In this document: positions 25,443-36,300 of the stretch, in pieces | Numbering within the stretch: position 1 is the first letter of the stretch | Layout of the letters: each line of letters begins with the position of its first letter | Notes under the pieces: model-generated | Told to the model about the DNA's origin: nothing | The model's database searches: none | Seen by the model: the letters and a program-made list of their open reading frames with translations, nothing else | NCBI GenBank assembly: GCA_017522915.1 | Contig: JAFWXX010000039.1 | Span: forward strand, 1-54,588 | DNA from: Bacteroidaceae bacterium | GTDB taxonomy: Bacteria; Bacteroidota; Bacteroidia; Bacteroidales; Bacteroidaceae | Direction of reading: 5' to 3' | Length of the DNA stretch: 54,588 nucleotides | Made by a program: the position numbers and the translations under genes

Positions 25443-26696
25443 TTATTCCTTTTTCTTTGTAATGTGCAATGTGTCGAGTATCTTCCTGAAGCCTCTCCGC
25501 TTGCTGATATCGATTTTTGCTATTCCGCCTGTCGATGTCTCCTTGTACAGGCTCGGCAAGTCGTGACCGGTCTCTTTCATTACCTCAATTATACGGTCGT
25601 AGTCTATCTTGTGCTTTCCGTCGGAGAGTGCCGAATATGTGCATGCGTCGAGAGCGCGTGATGCGGCAATGGCATTGCGCTCTATGCAAGGCACCTGCAC
25701 AAGGCCGCATAGCGGGTCGCAAGTGAGTCCCAAATGATGCTCAAGTCCCATTTCGGCAGCATATTCAATCTGGTTAATTGTCCCTCCAAAGAGCTGGCAT
25801 GCCGCAGCCGCGGCCATTGCGCATGCTACGCCAATCTCGCCCTGGCAGCCTACATCGGCACCCGAAATCGATGCATGTTCCTTGGCTACGTTTCCGAACA
25901 GTCCTGCTGTTGCAAGTGCGCGCAGGATGCGTGTGTCGGAGCAGTTGTGAGAGGTATGCAGGTGATACAGCACTGCCGGCAATACGCCGCTTGAACCACA
26001 TGTGGGCGCGGTGACAATGGTGCTGCCGCTAGCGTTCTCTTCCGATGTGGCAAGCGCGTAGGCATATACCTTTGCCTTGCTGCTGACAGCCGCGCTGTAC
26101 GACAGCGACTTGTTGAGGTAGGTATTGGCCTTTCGCTGCAGTCCCAATCCTCCCGGCAATACTCCTTCGTTTTCAAGTCCACGCCTGATAGTGCTTTTCA
26201 TCGTCTCCCAAACCTCAGAGAGAAAATCCCAAATGTCGGGGCCCTCGTATTTCTCTACGTACTCCCAAAAGCTGCATCCGGTCTCGTCGCACCAGTCCAT
26301 GACTTCATGTATGGTCGTCAGCGGGTATATGTCCTCCTCGTTCTTCGTAGTTCCTTCGTTGGCAAGCTCACCGCCTCCGATGCTGTATATGGTCCACTCC
26401 TCTATTGTCTTGCCGTCCTTTATGCCTTCGAACTTCATGCCGTTGGGGTGGAAAGTCAGGAATGTGTCGGGCTTCCATACAAGTTCTGTCTTGGCGATAG
26501 GCTCAAGAACCGACAATATTGCCTTGTCTGTCATGTGCCCCTCACCTGTTGCTGCAAGGCTGCCGTAAAGTGTTACGCGGTATGAATCGGCATTAGGACA
26601 TCGCTCTGCAAAGATATTTGCCGCACGGTTCGGGCCCATTGTGTGGCTGCTCGACGGACCAAGACCGATTCTGAAGAGTGAACGTAGTGATTTCAT
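25443..26696 (-). CDS. sdaA: L-serine ammonia-lyase, iron-sulfur type, single chain
   Basis: This enzyme deaminates L-serine to pyruvate and ammonia using a [4Fe-4S] cluster, unlike PLP-type serine dehydratases. The protein (417 residues) fuses the beta domain (SLFRIGLGPSSSHTMGPNRAA at the N-terminus, the family hallmark GPSSSHTxGP) to the alpha domain (TAPTCGSSGVLPA, GCQGEIGVACAMAA, LTCDPLCGLVQVPCIERNA). The Cys residues in DPLCG and VQVPC and that of GCQGEIG are the probable cluster ligands. Length and order match the one-polypeptide form. It lies just upstream of the S9 peptidase on the same strand. The oxygen-sensitive cluster fits an anaerobe. Confidence 0.95.
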   Translation of the reverse strand: MKSLRSLFRIGLGPSSSHTMGPNRAANIFAERCPNADSYRVTLYGSLAATGEGHMTDKAILSVLEPIAKTELVWKPDTFLTFHPNGMKFEGIKDGKTIEEWTIYSIGGGELANEGTTKNEEDIYPLTTIHEVMDWCDETGCSFWEYVEKYEGPDIWDFLSEVWETMKSTIRRGLENEGVLPGGLGLQRKANTYLNKSLSYSAAVSSKAKVYAYALATSEENASGSTIVTAPTCGSSGVLPAVLYHLHTSHNCSDTRILRALATAGLFGNVAKEHASISGADVGCQGEIGVACAMAAAAACQLFGGTINQIEYAAEMGLEHHLGLTCDPLCGLVQVPCIERNAIAASRALDACTYSALSDGKHKIDYDRIIEVMKETGHDLPSLYKETSTGGIAKIDISKRRGFRKILDTLHITKKKE

Positions 26697-26853
26697 TTGT
26701 TTATGGTTCTTTTTATTTTCCGGTTAGGGAACCGGCAGGGTGTTCTGTTCTCTGTCTGTTCCAGATGCGAAAATAATGCTTAAAAGTGAATTTGTCTAAT
26801 CTTTGCCACGGTTTATTTGCCAATAAATTATATGCTTTTAAGTTTTTTAAGAG

Positions 26854-27228
26854 TCACTCTCTGTGGTGTTTCTTGAATAACGGTTCCAGCAAGTCCGGTA
26901 TGTCAAATTTGTGAACCTTGATTCTTTCAAGACGTGATTTCCCCTCTTTTGTCAGTGACAAGTATATTTTACGCTTATCCTGTTTGCCTAATTGGCGTTC
27001 AACAAGTCGTTCTCTTTCTAATGCTCCAATCACTTTTGAGGTATGCGATGGCAGCATGCCTGTTCTGTTGGCAATGTCTGATGCAGTCACATGCTCATTG
27101 CCTAAGGCACATAGTATCATGGCTTCGTTTAAAGTGACTCCATGTGTATCTATCAATTCTTTCTCAAGGCATGAGAGAGCTGCAAACAGCTCCCTCATGA
27201 CGCATATGCATGTTATATTTTCCATCAT
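26854..27228 (-). CDS. MarR-family transcriptional regulator
   Basis: This 124-residue winged-helix protein has the MarR layout: recognition helix in TASDIANRTGMLPSHTSKVIGALERERLVER (around 48-78) and the wing in KQDKRKIYLSLTKEGKSRLE. An N-terminal CIC motif (C7, C9) plus C19 and C42 could sense oxidants or reactive sulfur, but this is inferred. It starts 7 bp after the stop of the sulfur-handling fusion gene, so the two are surely co-transcribed and the regulator probably represses its own operon. The operator would lie upstream of 29698; no obvious palindrome stands out there. Confidence 0.88.
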   Translation of the reverse strand: MMENITCICVMRELFAALSCLEKELIDTHGVTLNEAMILCALGNEHVTASDIANRTGMLPSHTSKVIGALERERLVERQLGKQDKRKIYLSLTKEGKSRLERIKVHKFDIPDLLEPLFKKHHRE

Positions 27229-27235
27229 GTATTAC

Positions 27236-29698
27236 TTATATGAATAAATTGACATTGGCTTGTTCGGCTCTATCCATGTATGTGGCAACACCGCCAACTA
27301 CTACATTGTCGAGCAGTTCATCACGATCTATTCCCATGACATCCATTGACATCTGGCAGGCAATGAATTCTACCCCGTTTTCAATAGCTTGCACTCTAAG
27401 TTCCTCTAATGAAGCAGCATTTTTCTTTCTCATCAGGTAACGCATTATTTTAGCGCCAAAACCCATCATGCTCATCTTGGAAAGAGACAGCTTTGTTGAG
27501 TCGGAGGGAAGTGCCCAGCCGAACATTTTGCCAAAAACGTCTTTTTTTACTTTGGGCTTTTTAGCCTTTTTTATAGCATTCAGCCCCCAGAAGGTAAAGA
27601 AAATGGATACTTTCTTGCCTGTGGCTGCGGCTCCGTTTGCAAGTACAAAGGTTGCTATGGCTTTGTCAAGGTCGTCGCTGAACAGGATGAGTGTCTTGCC
27701 TTTCTCTTCCTTGTTGACATTGTCTGTTTCTCTCGCTTCGGTATTGGATTTCTCTATTACAACATGGTGTATGCCATTTTCGGAATGCTTGTCGATAAAA
27801 ATGTTGCCGGTTGTGTGACACCATGCTTCCGCATCCCTTGGAAAACCGCTATCGGTTGCACTGATTTCAATACGCTCTCCAGATTTAATGGTTTCAATAG
27901 TTTTTTTCAACTTAAGGATGGGGCCGGGGCATTGGATTCCGCAAGCATCGACTTTTATTGTTGTGGCCTGGCATGAATGGGGTGCCTGATTCTCTCCGGC
28001 TTTATTGTTGTCCGGTGTTGTAGCAGGGAGCAGTTGCATTGTTGACGTGTCGTAAGTTTTTAGTCCACCGATAAGATTGCGTACATCCCTATAGCCATTG
28101 CCTTTTAGAATGTTTGAAGCCAAGTAGCCTCTTAAGCCTACACTGCAGAACAGATATACCGGACGTTCCATAGGCAGCTCTTTCATGCGTTCACGCAGTT
28201 CTTCCAGAGGTATATTGATTGCTCCGGGAATAGTTCCCAATTCAAATTCTTCCCTTGTGCGTACATCAACCAATGTGATGCGTGAGATGTCGGTTTCGGA
28301 TAGTTCTCTCCAGTAGAGCGGTGTCATCTTGCCGCTCAGTATGTTGCCGGCAATATATCCGGTAATTGCAACGGGGTCTTTTGCCGAGGAGTAAGGAGGA
28401 GCGTAGGCTTGCTCCAATAAAGTCAGTTCCTCTGTTGTGCCCCCTTTCTTTATGAACAGAGCATATTGGTCGATTCGCTTGTCCACTCCGTCATATCCGA
28501 CAATCTGCGCTCCATATAAACGTCCATCGGTAGGAGAAAATGTTATTTTTATGCTCATTGGCAGTGCTCCGGGGTAATAGCTTGCATGCGAGCTTGCGTG
28601 TGTAGTGGCTGATAGGTACGGAATTCCCATCTGTTTGAGCCTTTTGCCGGGCAGACCGGTGCTCGCTACTGTAATGTCAAAGACTTTGGCTATAGATGTT
28701 CCTATAGAGCCTTCGTAGCTCAAGACATTGCCAAACACCATATTGTCGGCTGCAATACGTGCTTGGCGGTTCGCCGGACCGGCAAGAAAGTTTAACCATG
28801 GTTTTCCTGTGGTTGGATGAGGATATTCAATAGCATCACCGACTGCATAAATGTTTTCGTCAGACGTCTGCATGTGTTTGTTGACATATATTCCTTGCAT
28901 CTCTCCTAATCTAAGTCCTGCTTTTCGGGCAAGTGTAGTTTCGGCTTTTACTCCGATTGAAAGCAGGACCAGGTCTGATTCTAATTTTATGCCTGATTTA
29001 AGATGCACTGTCACTTTTCCTCTATTATCGGTGAATGACTCTACTGTTTGCCCTAAGAATAACTGTATGCCTTTTTCCTGCAGTTGCTTGTGGACAAGTG
29101 ATGCCATGGAGAAATCGATAGGACTCATTACTTGGTTCCCCATTTCTACAATGCTGACCCGAATCCCTCTATGATGCAGATTCTCTGCCATTTCCAGACC
29201 GATGAATCCGCCGCCCACTATCACTGCATTCTTTACTTCTTTTTGTTGCATGAAGCTTTTGATCCTGTCTGTATCGGTCACGTTCCGCAGAGTGAATATT
29301 CCTTCGCTGTCTATTCCTGGTAAAGGGGGACGTACAGGAGAAGCTCCCGGTGAAAGCAAAAGCTTGTCGTAGCTTTCAGTGTATTCGCGTCCGTCCGAAG
29401 TGCGGATATGTACTTGCTTTTCTATGGTGTCAATGCCAATGACTTCGCTATTTACACGCACATCAATGTTGAACCGCTTGCCGAAACTCTCAGGGGTTTG
29501 TACGAAAAGGCGTTCGCGTTCTTCAATTACGCCTCCGAGATAATAAGGTAAACCGCAATTGGCGTAAGAAATGTGTTCTCCTTTCTCAAAAAGGATGATT
29601 TCTGCCTGTTCTGTGTTGCGGCGAATTCGCGCTGCGGCTGTTGCACCGCCTGCAACACCGCCAATAATGATGAATTTGGAGTTTGTCTTTGTTTTCAT
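27236..29698 (-). CDS. CoA-disulfide reductase-type flavoprotein fused to rhodanese, TusA and DsrE domains
   Basis: One 820-residue chain carries four sulfur-related modules. Residues 1-320 are a FAD/NAD(P)H oxidoreductase (GGVAGGATAAARIRR; VIVGGGFIGLEMAENL; IYAVGDAIEY) with the CoA-disulfide/NADH-persulfide reductase cysteine C48 in YANCGLPYYLGG. Residues 325-440 are the dimerisation domain. Residues 465-550 are a rhodanese with active loop CSVGLRG (C518). Residues 580-650 are a TusA-like domain with CPGP (C590). Residues 667-820 are DsrE/DsrF-like with C781 in IACQMSMDVMG. Every module keeps its sulfur-carrying Cys, so the protein could reduce persulfides or disulfides and relay sulfane sulfur internally. 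The cytosolic location and partner regulator (MarR, 7 bp downstream) suggest response to polysulfide, persulfide or disulfide stress. The domain calls are firm; the substrate is not known. Confidence 0.92.
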   Translation of the reverse strand: MKTKTNSKFIIIGGVAGGATAAARIRRNTEQAEIILFEKGEHISYANCGLPYYLGGVIEERERLFVQTPESFGKRFNIDVRVNSEVIGIDTIEKQVHIRTSDGREYTESYDKLLLSPGASPVRPPLPGIDSEGIFTLRNVTDTDRIKSFMQQKEVKNAVIVGGGFIGLEMAENLHHRGIRVSIVEMGNQVMSPIDFSMASLVHKQLQEKGIQLFLGQTVESFTDNRGKVTVHLKSGIKLESDLVLLSIGVKAETTLARKAGLRLGEMQGIYVNKHMQTSDENIYAVGDAIEYPHPTTGKPWLNFLAGPANRQARIAADNMVFGNVLSYEGSIGTSIAKVFDITVASTGLPGKRLKQMGIPYLSATTHASSHASYYPGALPMSIKITFSPTDGRLYGAQIVGYDGVDKRIDQYALFIKKGGTTEELTLLEQAYAPPYSSAKDPVAITGYIAGNILSGKMTPLYWRELSETDISRITLVDVRTREEFELGTIPGAINIPLEELRERMKELPMERPVYLFCSVGLRGYLASNILKGNGYRDVRNLIGGLKTYDTSTMQLLPATTPDNNKAGENQAPHSCQATTIKVDACGIQCPGPILKLKKTIETIKSGERIEISATDSGFPRDAEAWCHTTGNIFIDKHSENGIHHVVIEKSNTEARETDNVNKEEKGKTLILFSDDLDKAIATFVLANGAAATGKKVSIFFTFWGLNAIKKAKKPKVKKDVFGKMFGWALPSDSTKLSLSKMSMMGFGAKIMRYLMRKKNAASLEELRVQAIENGVEFIACQMSMDVMGIDRDELLDNVVVGGVATYMDRAEQANVNLFI

Positions 29699-30092
29699 TT
29701 CTGATGTTTTTTCTAAGCTGTTTAAGTAATATTTTATGTAGTTCGTCGTTTCGTGGCAGTTTAAATTGCTTCCGGAAAGATGTATATATTAGGCTGAAAG
29801 TTACAGCCGTCTTTAGGCTCTTTCCCCTTGTATCTCTTTGAGATTTGTTCAGTCTTTATATTCAATCGTGCAGTCCTGGTATTATAAATGCAGTAAGATA
29901 AAACTCAAAATCGGTTCGAACTGATTTCCGGGACCTCCATTGCTTGTTTGTGCACTGCAAATATTGTGAAAGTTTTTTGTATTATAAAATTTCCAATGGA
30001 AAATATTTCCTGTGTTAACTTTTTTTTATAATTGAGATTCCTGAACCGTTTGACTTTTAATTGCCTTAATATGCCATTTATTAATAATACCC

Positions 30093-30128
30093 TGCTTATG
30101 AACTTGCTTATGAACTTGCTTATGAACT
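30093..30128 (+). repeat. Three perfect copies of a 12-bp repeat
   Basis: TGCTTATGAACT occurs three times in direct contact (30093-30104, 30105-30116, 30117-30128). It lies about 125 bp upstream of the putative -7 box of the propeller operon. Confidence 0.85.
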
Positions 30129-30253
30129 GGTCAGTTACAACCGGTATTTTCTGTTGTAATCGCAGAAAAAACAAACTGTATGCAATTTGTGAAAAAAAGT
30201 TTCTGTTAACATAAATTATGTAGATGTAATAATATAGTGTTAAAACCGCAAGT

Positions 30254-30261
30254 TATTTTTG
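30254..30261 (+). promoter_or_regulatory. -7 box of the propeller/TonB-receptor operon
   Basis: TATTTTTG matches the Bacteroidota -7 consensus exactly, 29 bp before the ATG of the first gene. No clear -33 TTG is found at 19-21 bp upstream, so an activator or alternative sigma factor may be needed. Confidence 0.5.
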
Positions 30262-30290
30262 TATAAAACTAAGAAAAACTTAATTAATCA

Positions 30291-33200
30291 ATGATTATTA
30301 ATCTGAAAAAAGTCCTTACGGCTATTCTTGTAGCCGGTTCTTTGCATGGAGTGGCTTTTTCTCAAGCCATATTGCCTGCCGACACAATGACAACATTTGT
30401 CAAACAACAAAAATACGATCCTTATTTTCAGGAGCCCCTGCCTTTAAGTGCTCCTGTATGGATGCAAAGAATTGCAGAAAACCCGTCAGGTGTCAATTTT
30501 TACGAGATGCAAGAGCTTTTCAACGAGTGGAAGGCGAGTGACGTAAATGTCCGTGTAAAGACTGTTGACCATAAGCCGGCATACAATTTCTATCGCCGTT
30601 GGATGGCGGCATACCGTGATTTTGTTGCCGGGGACGGCTCAATTGAACTGCCGGATATTAACGGATATGCAGCAAAGGTCGATGCAATGAACAGGCGTGC
30701 CGCATCGGTCAATGCTTCAAGGGCTGCCGGCGAAAGACCTGTTTGGCGCAATATCGGGCCGAACCGCACCTACGAGCATAAGAACGGCGAGGTAAAACGC
30801 AAGGACTCTCAGGTATGCGTCTATCGCATAGCAGTGAGTCTGAGCGACAGTGCTACGCTGTATTGTGGTACTGAGGCCGGTGTGGTTTTCAAGACTGCCA
30901 ATCATGGCATGACTTGGCAACCCTGCGCTCCGCAACATTACTTCGGTGGTCCGATATACAGCATTGCCATTGACCCGGTTGACAAGAATATTGTTTATGT
31001 GGGCGGTGGTCCATGGCTTTGGAAGAGTGTTGATGGAGGTGATACATGGGTACGTTGTGGCGGCATAACAAGTCGAGTGAATTCCATACGCATAAATCCT
31101 GAAAACAGACTGATTATCACGGCTTCGGCAGGAAGCAAGCATGAAGACAGGTCGGGAAGCGGTTTTTATATTTCCGAGGATGGAGGCGAGAATTTTGTGT
31201 GTACAATGAGCGGAATATGTTTTGACCATGAGCTTCAACCTGGTAACTCTAAACGAATCTATCTTGTTCGACGCGAGACAGTAGGCGTATGGGCCGGAAT
31301 ATATGTGTCGGAAGATGGTGGCTACAGCTGGCAGCAAAAGGAGTTGCCGGTGTCGATGATGATATGCGGCCGTTTGGCGGTGAGTCAGGCTGCCGGTGGT
31401 GAGAATTATTTATATGCACTTGTTACTTGTGATTCGTGGGGATACGATTCCGGTCCTCAAGGCGGCAAGGGGGAACCGTTCATATTGCTGTCGAAAGATG
31501 CCGGCGAGAGTTGGGAAGACAAGACCGTGAACAAGGGCAGTTGGCATTGGAGCAATACATTTTCTCCGATTATGGACGAAACCGGTGGTCAAGGCTATTT
31601 CGATATGATGATAGGTGCGTCGGCAACAAATCCTGCACATGTGCTTTTCGGTCTCACTTCTCTATACCGCTCTACCGAAGAAGGTACATGCAACTACCGC
31701 GACCATGGTATAGGAGGTTATCAGCGCAGTGATTGGATGCATTGTGATATACAGGATATTGCAATACACCCGTGCGGCGATACTTGGATTTGCAATGATG
31801 GAGGTATAAAGTATTCACGCGACTTCTTCGAGACTAAAGGCGAGGATCGCTATGATGGTATTTATGCTTCTGATTATCAAGGATTGGGCGTAGGATGGAA
31901 TGAGGATGTCATGGCAGCCGGCCGGTGGCACAATGGTGATGTTGTCCATGCATCTACTTATGGTGAAGGAAATTCGTTGCATGTCGGCGGTGTGGAAATT
32001 GCAACCGGTTATGTAATGAAGAGTAATCCCTGGAAAGTATATTTTACCGATGCCTCTACACGTATAATGCCCCGTGAAATGGATGGAACTGTCGGTGAGG
32101 ATTACCGTACCTGGTTCAGTGAAAAAAAACCTTATGAGGCTTTGCGTATTAATGGCGAGATAGCAACAGATCCGCGTTATGCACTGAAGGTTTTTCTTCA
32201 GGATATGACCAATCCGCAAGAGGGATATATATCATACGATGAAGGTGCATCGTTCCAAAAAACGTTCGACAGTGAAGGTGAGGACTTTTACAGTTATGAG
32301 TTTGCGCGCACAGACCCTGATCGTGTATATATATCGGGAACATGGAATGTTTGGCGATCTGATGATGGCGGACTGACATTCAGCGAGTGTGGCTCCCGTC
32401 CATTTCCTGATCTTGATGGAAATATGCATTTTACACGTGTTGTGGTCGATCCTAATGATGAGGATCATCTGCTTGTCATCTGCAACGATCTTCGTGGAAT
32501 GGTGGCAGAGAGCTTTGATGGCGGAAAGAACTGGTCACGTTATGATTTGGCGAATATCTCCGGGATACGCGTGCATCAAATAATACTTGTTGGTGATGAG
32601 TTTGATAGCTGTTATATAACAAGCTATGATGGTGCAAATGTTTATTTCCGTGATAATACCATGAATGAATTCATTGACTATTCAACCGGTCTTAATCCCG
32701 GTGCCCGAATTTCAAAGGTTGTGCCTTTCTACAAGAATGGAGTTTTGCGTATGGCTACAGATCAGGGGCTCTGGGAGGCACCGCTGTATCATCAGGATTT
32801 TGTTGCAGTGGCACAGCCTATGGCTTTAAATCTTGGCAGTGGGGATTTAACGCTCAGCCCATACAAAGAGGTCCAGTTCGACAGCTATAGCATTGTACGT
32901 CAGGATGAGAAAACCAGGTGGCAATGGAGCTTCTCTCCGCAGCCGGAGTATGTGAGTGACGCTTCGGCGCGTAATCCGCGTGTCGTATTCGGGAATCCAG
33001 GCAGCTACGATGTTACTCTCACCGTGACTACTCCGGCTGGAACATCATCGCGCACAATCAAGGATATGATTACAATCGAAGGCTCTACAGGCATCGATGA
33101 GGCCAGGATTGGCGAGGTAGGTGTCAGGAAGGCTCTCCTTGAACGAGGCGAGAATATTTCCCTTGTTACTACCGGCCTTGATTCCGAGGCTGTATTCACA

Positions 33201-33356
33201 GTGCATGGAATGAGAGGACAGTTATTGCTAACGAAGGTAATCGATGCTGCGGACAACAGTGTTGAGGTCGATTTGGGCAGCATGCCGTCGGGTGTATATA
33301 TATATTCCATAAATTGTTCATCACAGAAATACTTCGGTCAATTCATAATCAAATAA
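30291..33356 (+). CDS. T9SS-exported Asp-box beta-propeller protein with PKD domain (paralog 1)
   Basis: This large secreted protein (1021 residues) has a signal peptide (LVAGSLHGVAFSQA) and an N-terminal helical stretch. A sortilin/BNR-like beta-propeller follows from about 165 to 840 with repeated Asp-box motifs: SVDGGDTW, SEDGGENF, SEDGGYSW, SKDAGESW, SDDGGLTF and SFDGGKNW. A PKD-like Ig domain lies near 860-925 (FGNPGSYDVTLTVTTPAG). The last 70 residues end in SGVYIYSINCSSQKYFGQFIIK (in pieces, SGVYIYSIN and YFGQFIIK), a T9SS type A sorting domain. No catalytic residues are recognised; such propellers bind glycans or proteins or act as peptidase-like scaffolds. It is 6 bp from a paralog and upstream of a TonB-dependent receptor, so a role in surface capture of a ligand is inferred. 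Confidence 0.88.
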   Translation: MIINLKKVLTAILVAGSLHGVAFSQAILPADTMTTFVKQQKYDPYFQEPLPLSAPVWMQRIAENPSGVNFYEMQELFNEWKASDVNVRVKTVDHKPAYNFYRRWMAAYRDFVAGDGSIELPDINGYAAKVDAMNRRAASVNASRAAGERPVWRNIGPNRTYEHKNGEVKRKDSQVCVYRIAVSLSDSATLYCGTEAGVVFKTANHGMTWQPCAPQHYFGGPIYSIAIDPVDKNIVYVGGGPWLWKSVDGGDTWVRCGGITSRVNSIRINPENRLIITASAGSKHEDRSGSGFYISEDGGENFVCTMSGICFDHELQPGNSKRIYLVRRETVGVWAGIYVSEDGGYSWQQKELPVSMMICGRLAVSQAAGGENYLYALVTCDSWGYDSGPQGGKGEPFILLSKDAGESWEDKTVNKGSWHWSNTFSPIMDETGGQGYFDMMIGASATNPAHVLFGLTSLYRSTEEGTCNYRDHGIGGYQRSDWMHCDIQDIAIHPCGDTWICNDGGIKYSRDFFETKGEDRYDGIYASDYQGLGVGWNEDVMAAGRWHNGDVVHASTYGEGNSLHVGGVEIATGYVMKSNPWKVYFTDASTRIMPREMDGTVGEDYRTWFSEKKPYEALRINGEIATDPRYALKVFLQDMTNPQEGYISYDEGASFQKTFDSEGEDFYSYEFARTDPDRVYISGTWNVWRSDDGGLTFSECGSRPFPDLDGNMHFTRVVVDPNDEDHLLVICNDLRGMVAESFDGGKNWSRYDLANISGIRVHQIILVGDEFDSCYITSYDGANVYFRDNTMNEFIDYSTGLNPGARISKVVPFYKNGVLRMATDQGLWEAPLYHQDFVAVAQPMALNLGSGDLTLSPYKEVQFDSYSIVRQDEKTRWQWSFSPQPEYVSDASARNPRVVFGNPGSYDVTLTVTTPAGTSSRTIKDMITIEGSTGIDEARIGEVGVRKALLERGENISLVTTGLDSEAVFTVHGMRGQLLLTKVIDAADNSVEVDLGSMPSGVYIYSINCSSQKYFGQFIIK

Positions 33357-33362
33357 ACAACT

Positions 33363-36300
33363 ATGAAATTCAAGGAAATAATAATTTCATCACTTTTAAT
33401 CATTACGTTTGCAGTCATGCAGGCGAGTGCCTTAGAGAAGAGTGATTCGCTTTTCACTCCATATAAGTTGAACTATCTTCCAGCCGGCTCTCCTCCCTGG
33501 ATGGCGCAGCTGGCCAATCCTCATGGGCTCGACTATAAGGCTATGACTGATAGTTTTGAGGTCTATCTAAAGGAGACACCGGGAGCACGTTACAAGTCGC
33601 GTGATACAAAACAGGTAGTAAACCACTTTCGTCGTTTTCAGAAGGCGTATCTTCCTTTTGTACAGTCCGACGGCATCATAAGGCTCCCTTCTGCATCGCT
33701 TTATCATAATGACGTGAAGAAGGCCGCAACCGAAGTACGGATGGCGCGTGCGAAGCGTGCGCGTGCAGCTGCAACCGGAGCAAGTGAACAACGGGAATGG
33801 AAAGTGATATCTCCGATAGTGACATACGACTATCAGCATAAGAAAATGTCTCCGGCACAGTCGAACATACAGCGTTTCAAGGCTTCTCGTTCGAACCCGG
33901 ATATACTATATTGCGGTTCGGAGACAGGTCTTGTCTTTCGTACTGATGACAAGGGCGAGACATGGACTCCGTGCAACGATGGCGAATGGATGGCCGGTGA
34001 AATAACGACGGTCGATGTAAGTTCATATAATCCCGACCGCGTGCTCGTAGGCGCAGGCGGAGTTTTCTGGATAAGTAGCGACGGCGGAAAGAACTGGGAT
34101 GACATAACACCAGAAAGGGCGACCTATGCCCGTACGAACTCTGCGCTGTTTCATCCGCAGGACGACAATATAATCCTTGCCGGTGACCGTGCCCAACTAT
34201 GGCGTTCTGCCGACGGCGGTGCATCGTGGCAGCGGATGCTCGCAGGAATGGTGTTCGATATAAAGTTCTCTGTTCAGAACCCGGATGTCTGCTATGTGGC
34301 AATAGAACAGGACTATACAGTAAAACTCTATAAGAGTGCCGACGGCGGTGCATCGTGGAATTTGCTCGAACTTGACGGACAGCCACTTATAAGCGCACGC
34401 ATAGGTCTCAGCGAAGCTCCATCCGGTGCTGATTATGTGTATCTGTGGGCATGTCGCAGAAATCATCTTTCTCAACCGGGCCCCCTATATTTTAGTGGCC
34501 CGCCTTTGCTATACAAAAGTACCGATGGGGGTGCATCATTTATTGTAATCGATCCGGTTGAGCAGATGGAAACAGTTGACAAGAATGGCGGTCAGGGCTA
34601 TTACGACCTGGTATGTACGGCATCTGCGACCGATCCCGAACTGTTGCTTGTAGGAATCATTCAGCTGTACCGCTCAAGCGACGGCGGAAAAACATTGGAG
34701 AATGTGGGCGGTTATTACGGCCGTTTCGACCTTCATTGCGATATGCAGTGCGTGCAGACAAACGGTGTTGGCGATACCTGGCTTTCAACCGATGGCGGCA
34801 TGATATACAGCAACGACTTCTTCCTTGCCGATGCCCAACCCAAGCTGCATGGCCTGTATGCTTCTGAGATGTGGGGATTTGACCAGGGCTGGAACGAGGA
34901 TGTGATGGTGGGCGGCCGTAACCACAACGGAAATATGTCTCAGCTCGACCGTTACAACGGAGTCACTCTCTCTATGCGCGGTTCGGAGCGTCCTACAGGA
35001 TATGTGTTCCTCTCCAACCCGCGCAAGGTGGCATTCAGCGATTCGGAGAATGTTGTCATGCCCGATGACTGGCGCGATGAATTCGTGCCGTTCCTCGACT
35101 ATTGGACTTACCCTAAGGAGTCCTCGCAACATGGTATGGGACTGGAGTTTGACCCTCGTTATGCACAATGTTTCTATATTGTGCGTGGAACATATGATGA
35201 AGAATATAGAACATTGTGGCGTACCCGCGATGATGGCGCGTCATTTTCGTCGGTTTATACGTTCGATTATCCAATAACAGCTTTTGCTCTTTCACGTGCT
35301 AATCCCGACAAAATTGTGGTGATGACATGGGGTACCCTTTATTTCAGTACTGATGCAGGCGAGACATTCACAATGATTTCGCTTCCCGAAGAAATGAAGC
35401 AGAGTGTGAATTACAAGCTTGCGTTGAGTCCTGTAGATGAGAACGAAATATGGGTGAGTGATAGTAATCCAGGCGGACTATGGCGTACAACGGACAATGG
35501 CGCTACATGGGAGAAACTTGACAATGGGCTCGCTTTCCCTAATTGGGAAGGCAATGTTGAGGCGCATAGCATCGGCCGTTTCTTTCTTACAGGCAATGAG
35601 AAGAATGCTGCTTATGCAATTGCATATACAATGGGTTACCTCAATGAGAGTTACACGACTCCACGAGGACGAGTGCTTTATCGTGATGACACGACCAATG
35701 GATGGATGCCGTTCAGTGAAGGGCTTCCTAAGGTGGTGAACCTTAATCGCATGCTTCCTTTCTATAAGGAGGGTGTCATACGTCTTGCAACTAATAATGG
35801 AATATGGGAACGCGAGCTTGTCGATAAGGTGTTCAAGCCGGTTGCTCAGCCAATAATTCTCAATGCCGGTTCCTGTGACAACACACTGCCGGACTATCCA
35901 CGTACCATACAGCTCGACAGCTATAGTATTGTAAATCATAACGGAGCTGAATGGAAATGGGAAATAACGCCTTCTCCGTTGTCGATATCGGCCGATAATG
36001 TACGTAATCCGGTGATAACGATAGAGTCCGATCAGACATACGACATTTCGTTGACGGTAACAACACCAGGTGGAACCGATACAAGAAAAATCAAGGGCAT
36101 GATAAAGGGAAGCAAGCCGGTGCCGGATACCGAAACCGGTATCGGCAACAGCCCGGTTCTTGGCAAGGAACTGCTTCTGCCAAACGGCAATGTTGCGAAG
36201 GCCGGAGAGAACTTTGTCTTCGAGGCGCGCGAACTTGCTGGGAGTGTCACTCTTGTTGTCTATGATTCAAGCGGAGCAGTCATGTTCAGATCATCTGCAG

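Larger units (their letters stand above)
29699..30290. other. 592-bp divergent intergenic region
   Basis: No convincing gene. An 89-codon minus-strand frame (29905-30174) is built partly from the 12-bp repeat and lacks a domain. The region serves the minus-strand sulfur operon and the plus-strand propeller operon. It contains a short palindrome TTTCC-AAT-GGAAA near 29990, a three-copy 12-bp repeat (30093-30128) and a -7 box at 30254. Confidence 0.6.

Noticed and set aside
29905..30174. 89-codon minus-strand frame (FISKFISKFIS...)
   Set aside because: It is generated by the 12-bp repeat in A/T-rich DNA and overlaps the expected promoter region of both divergent operons.
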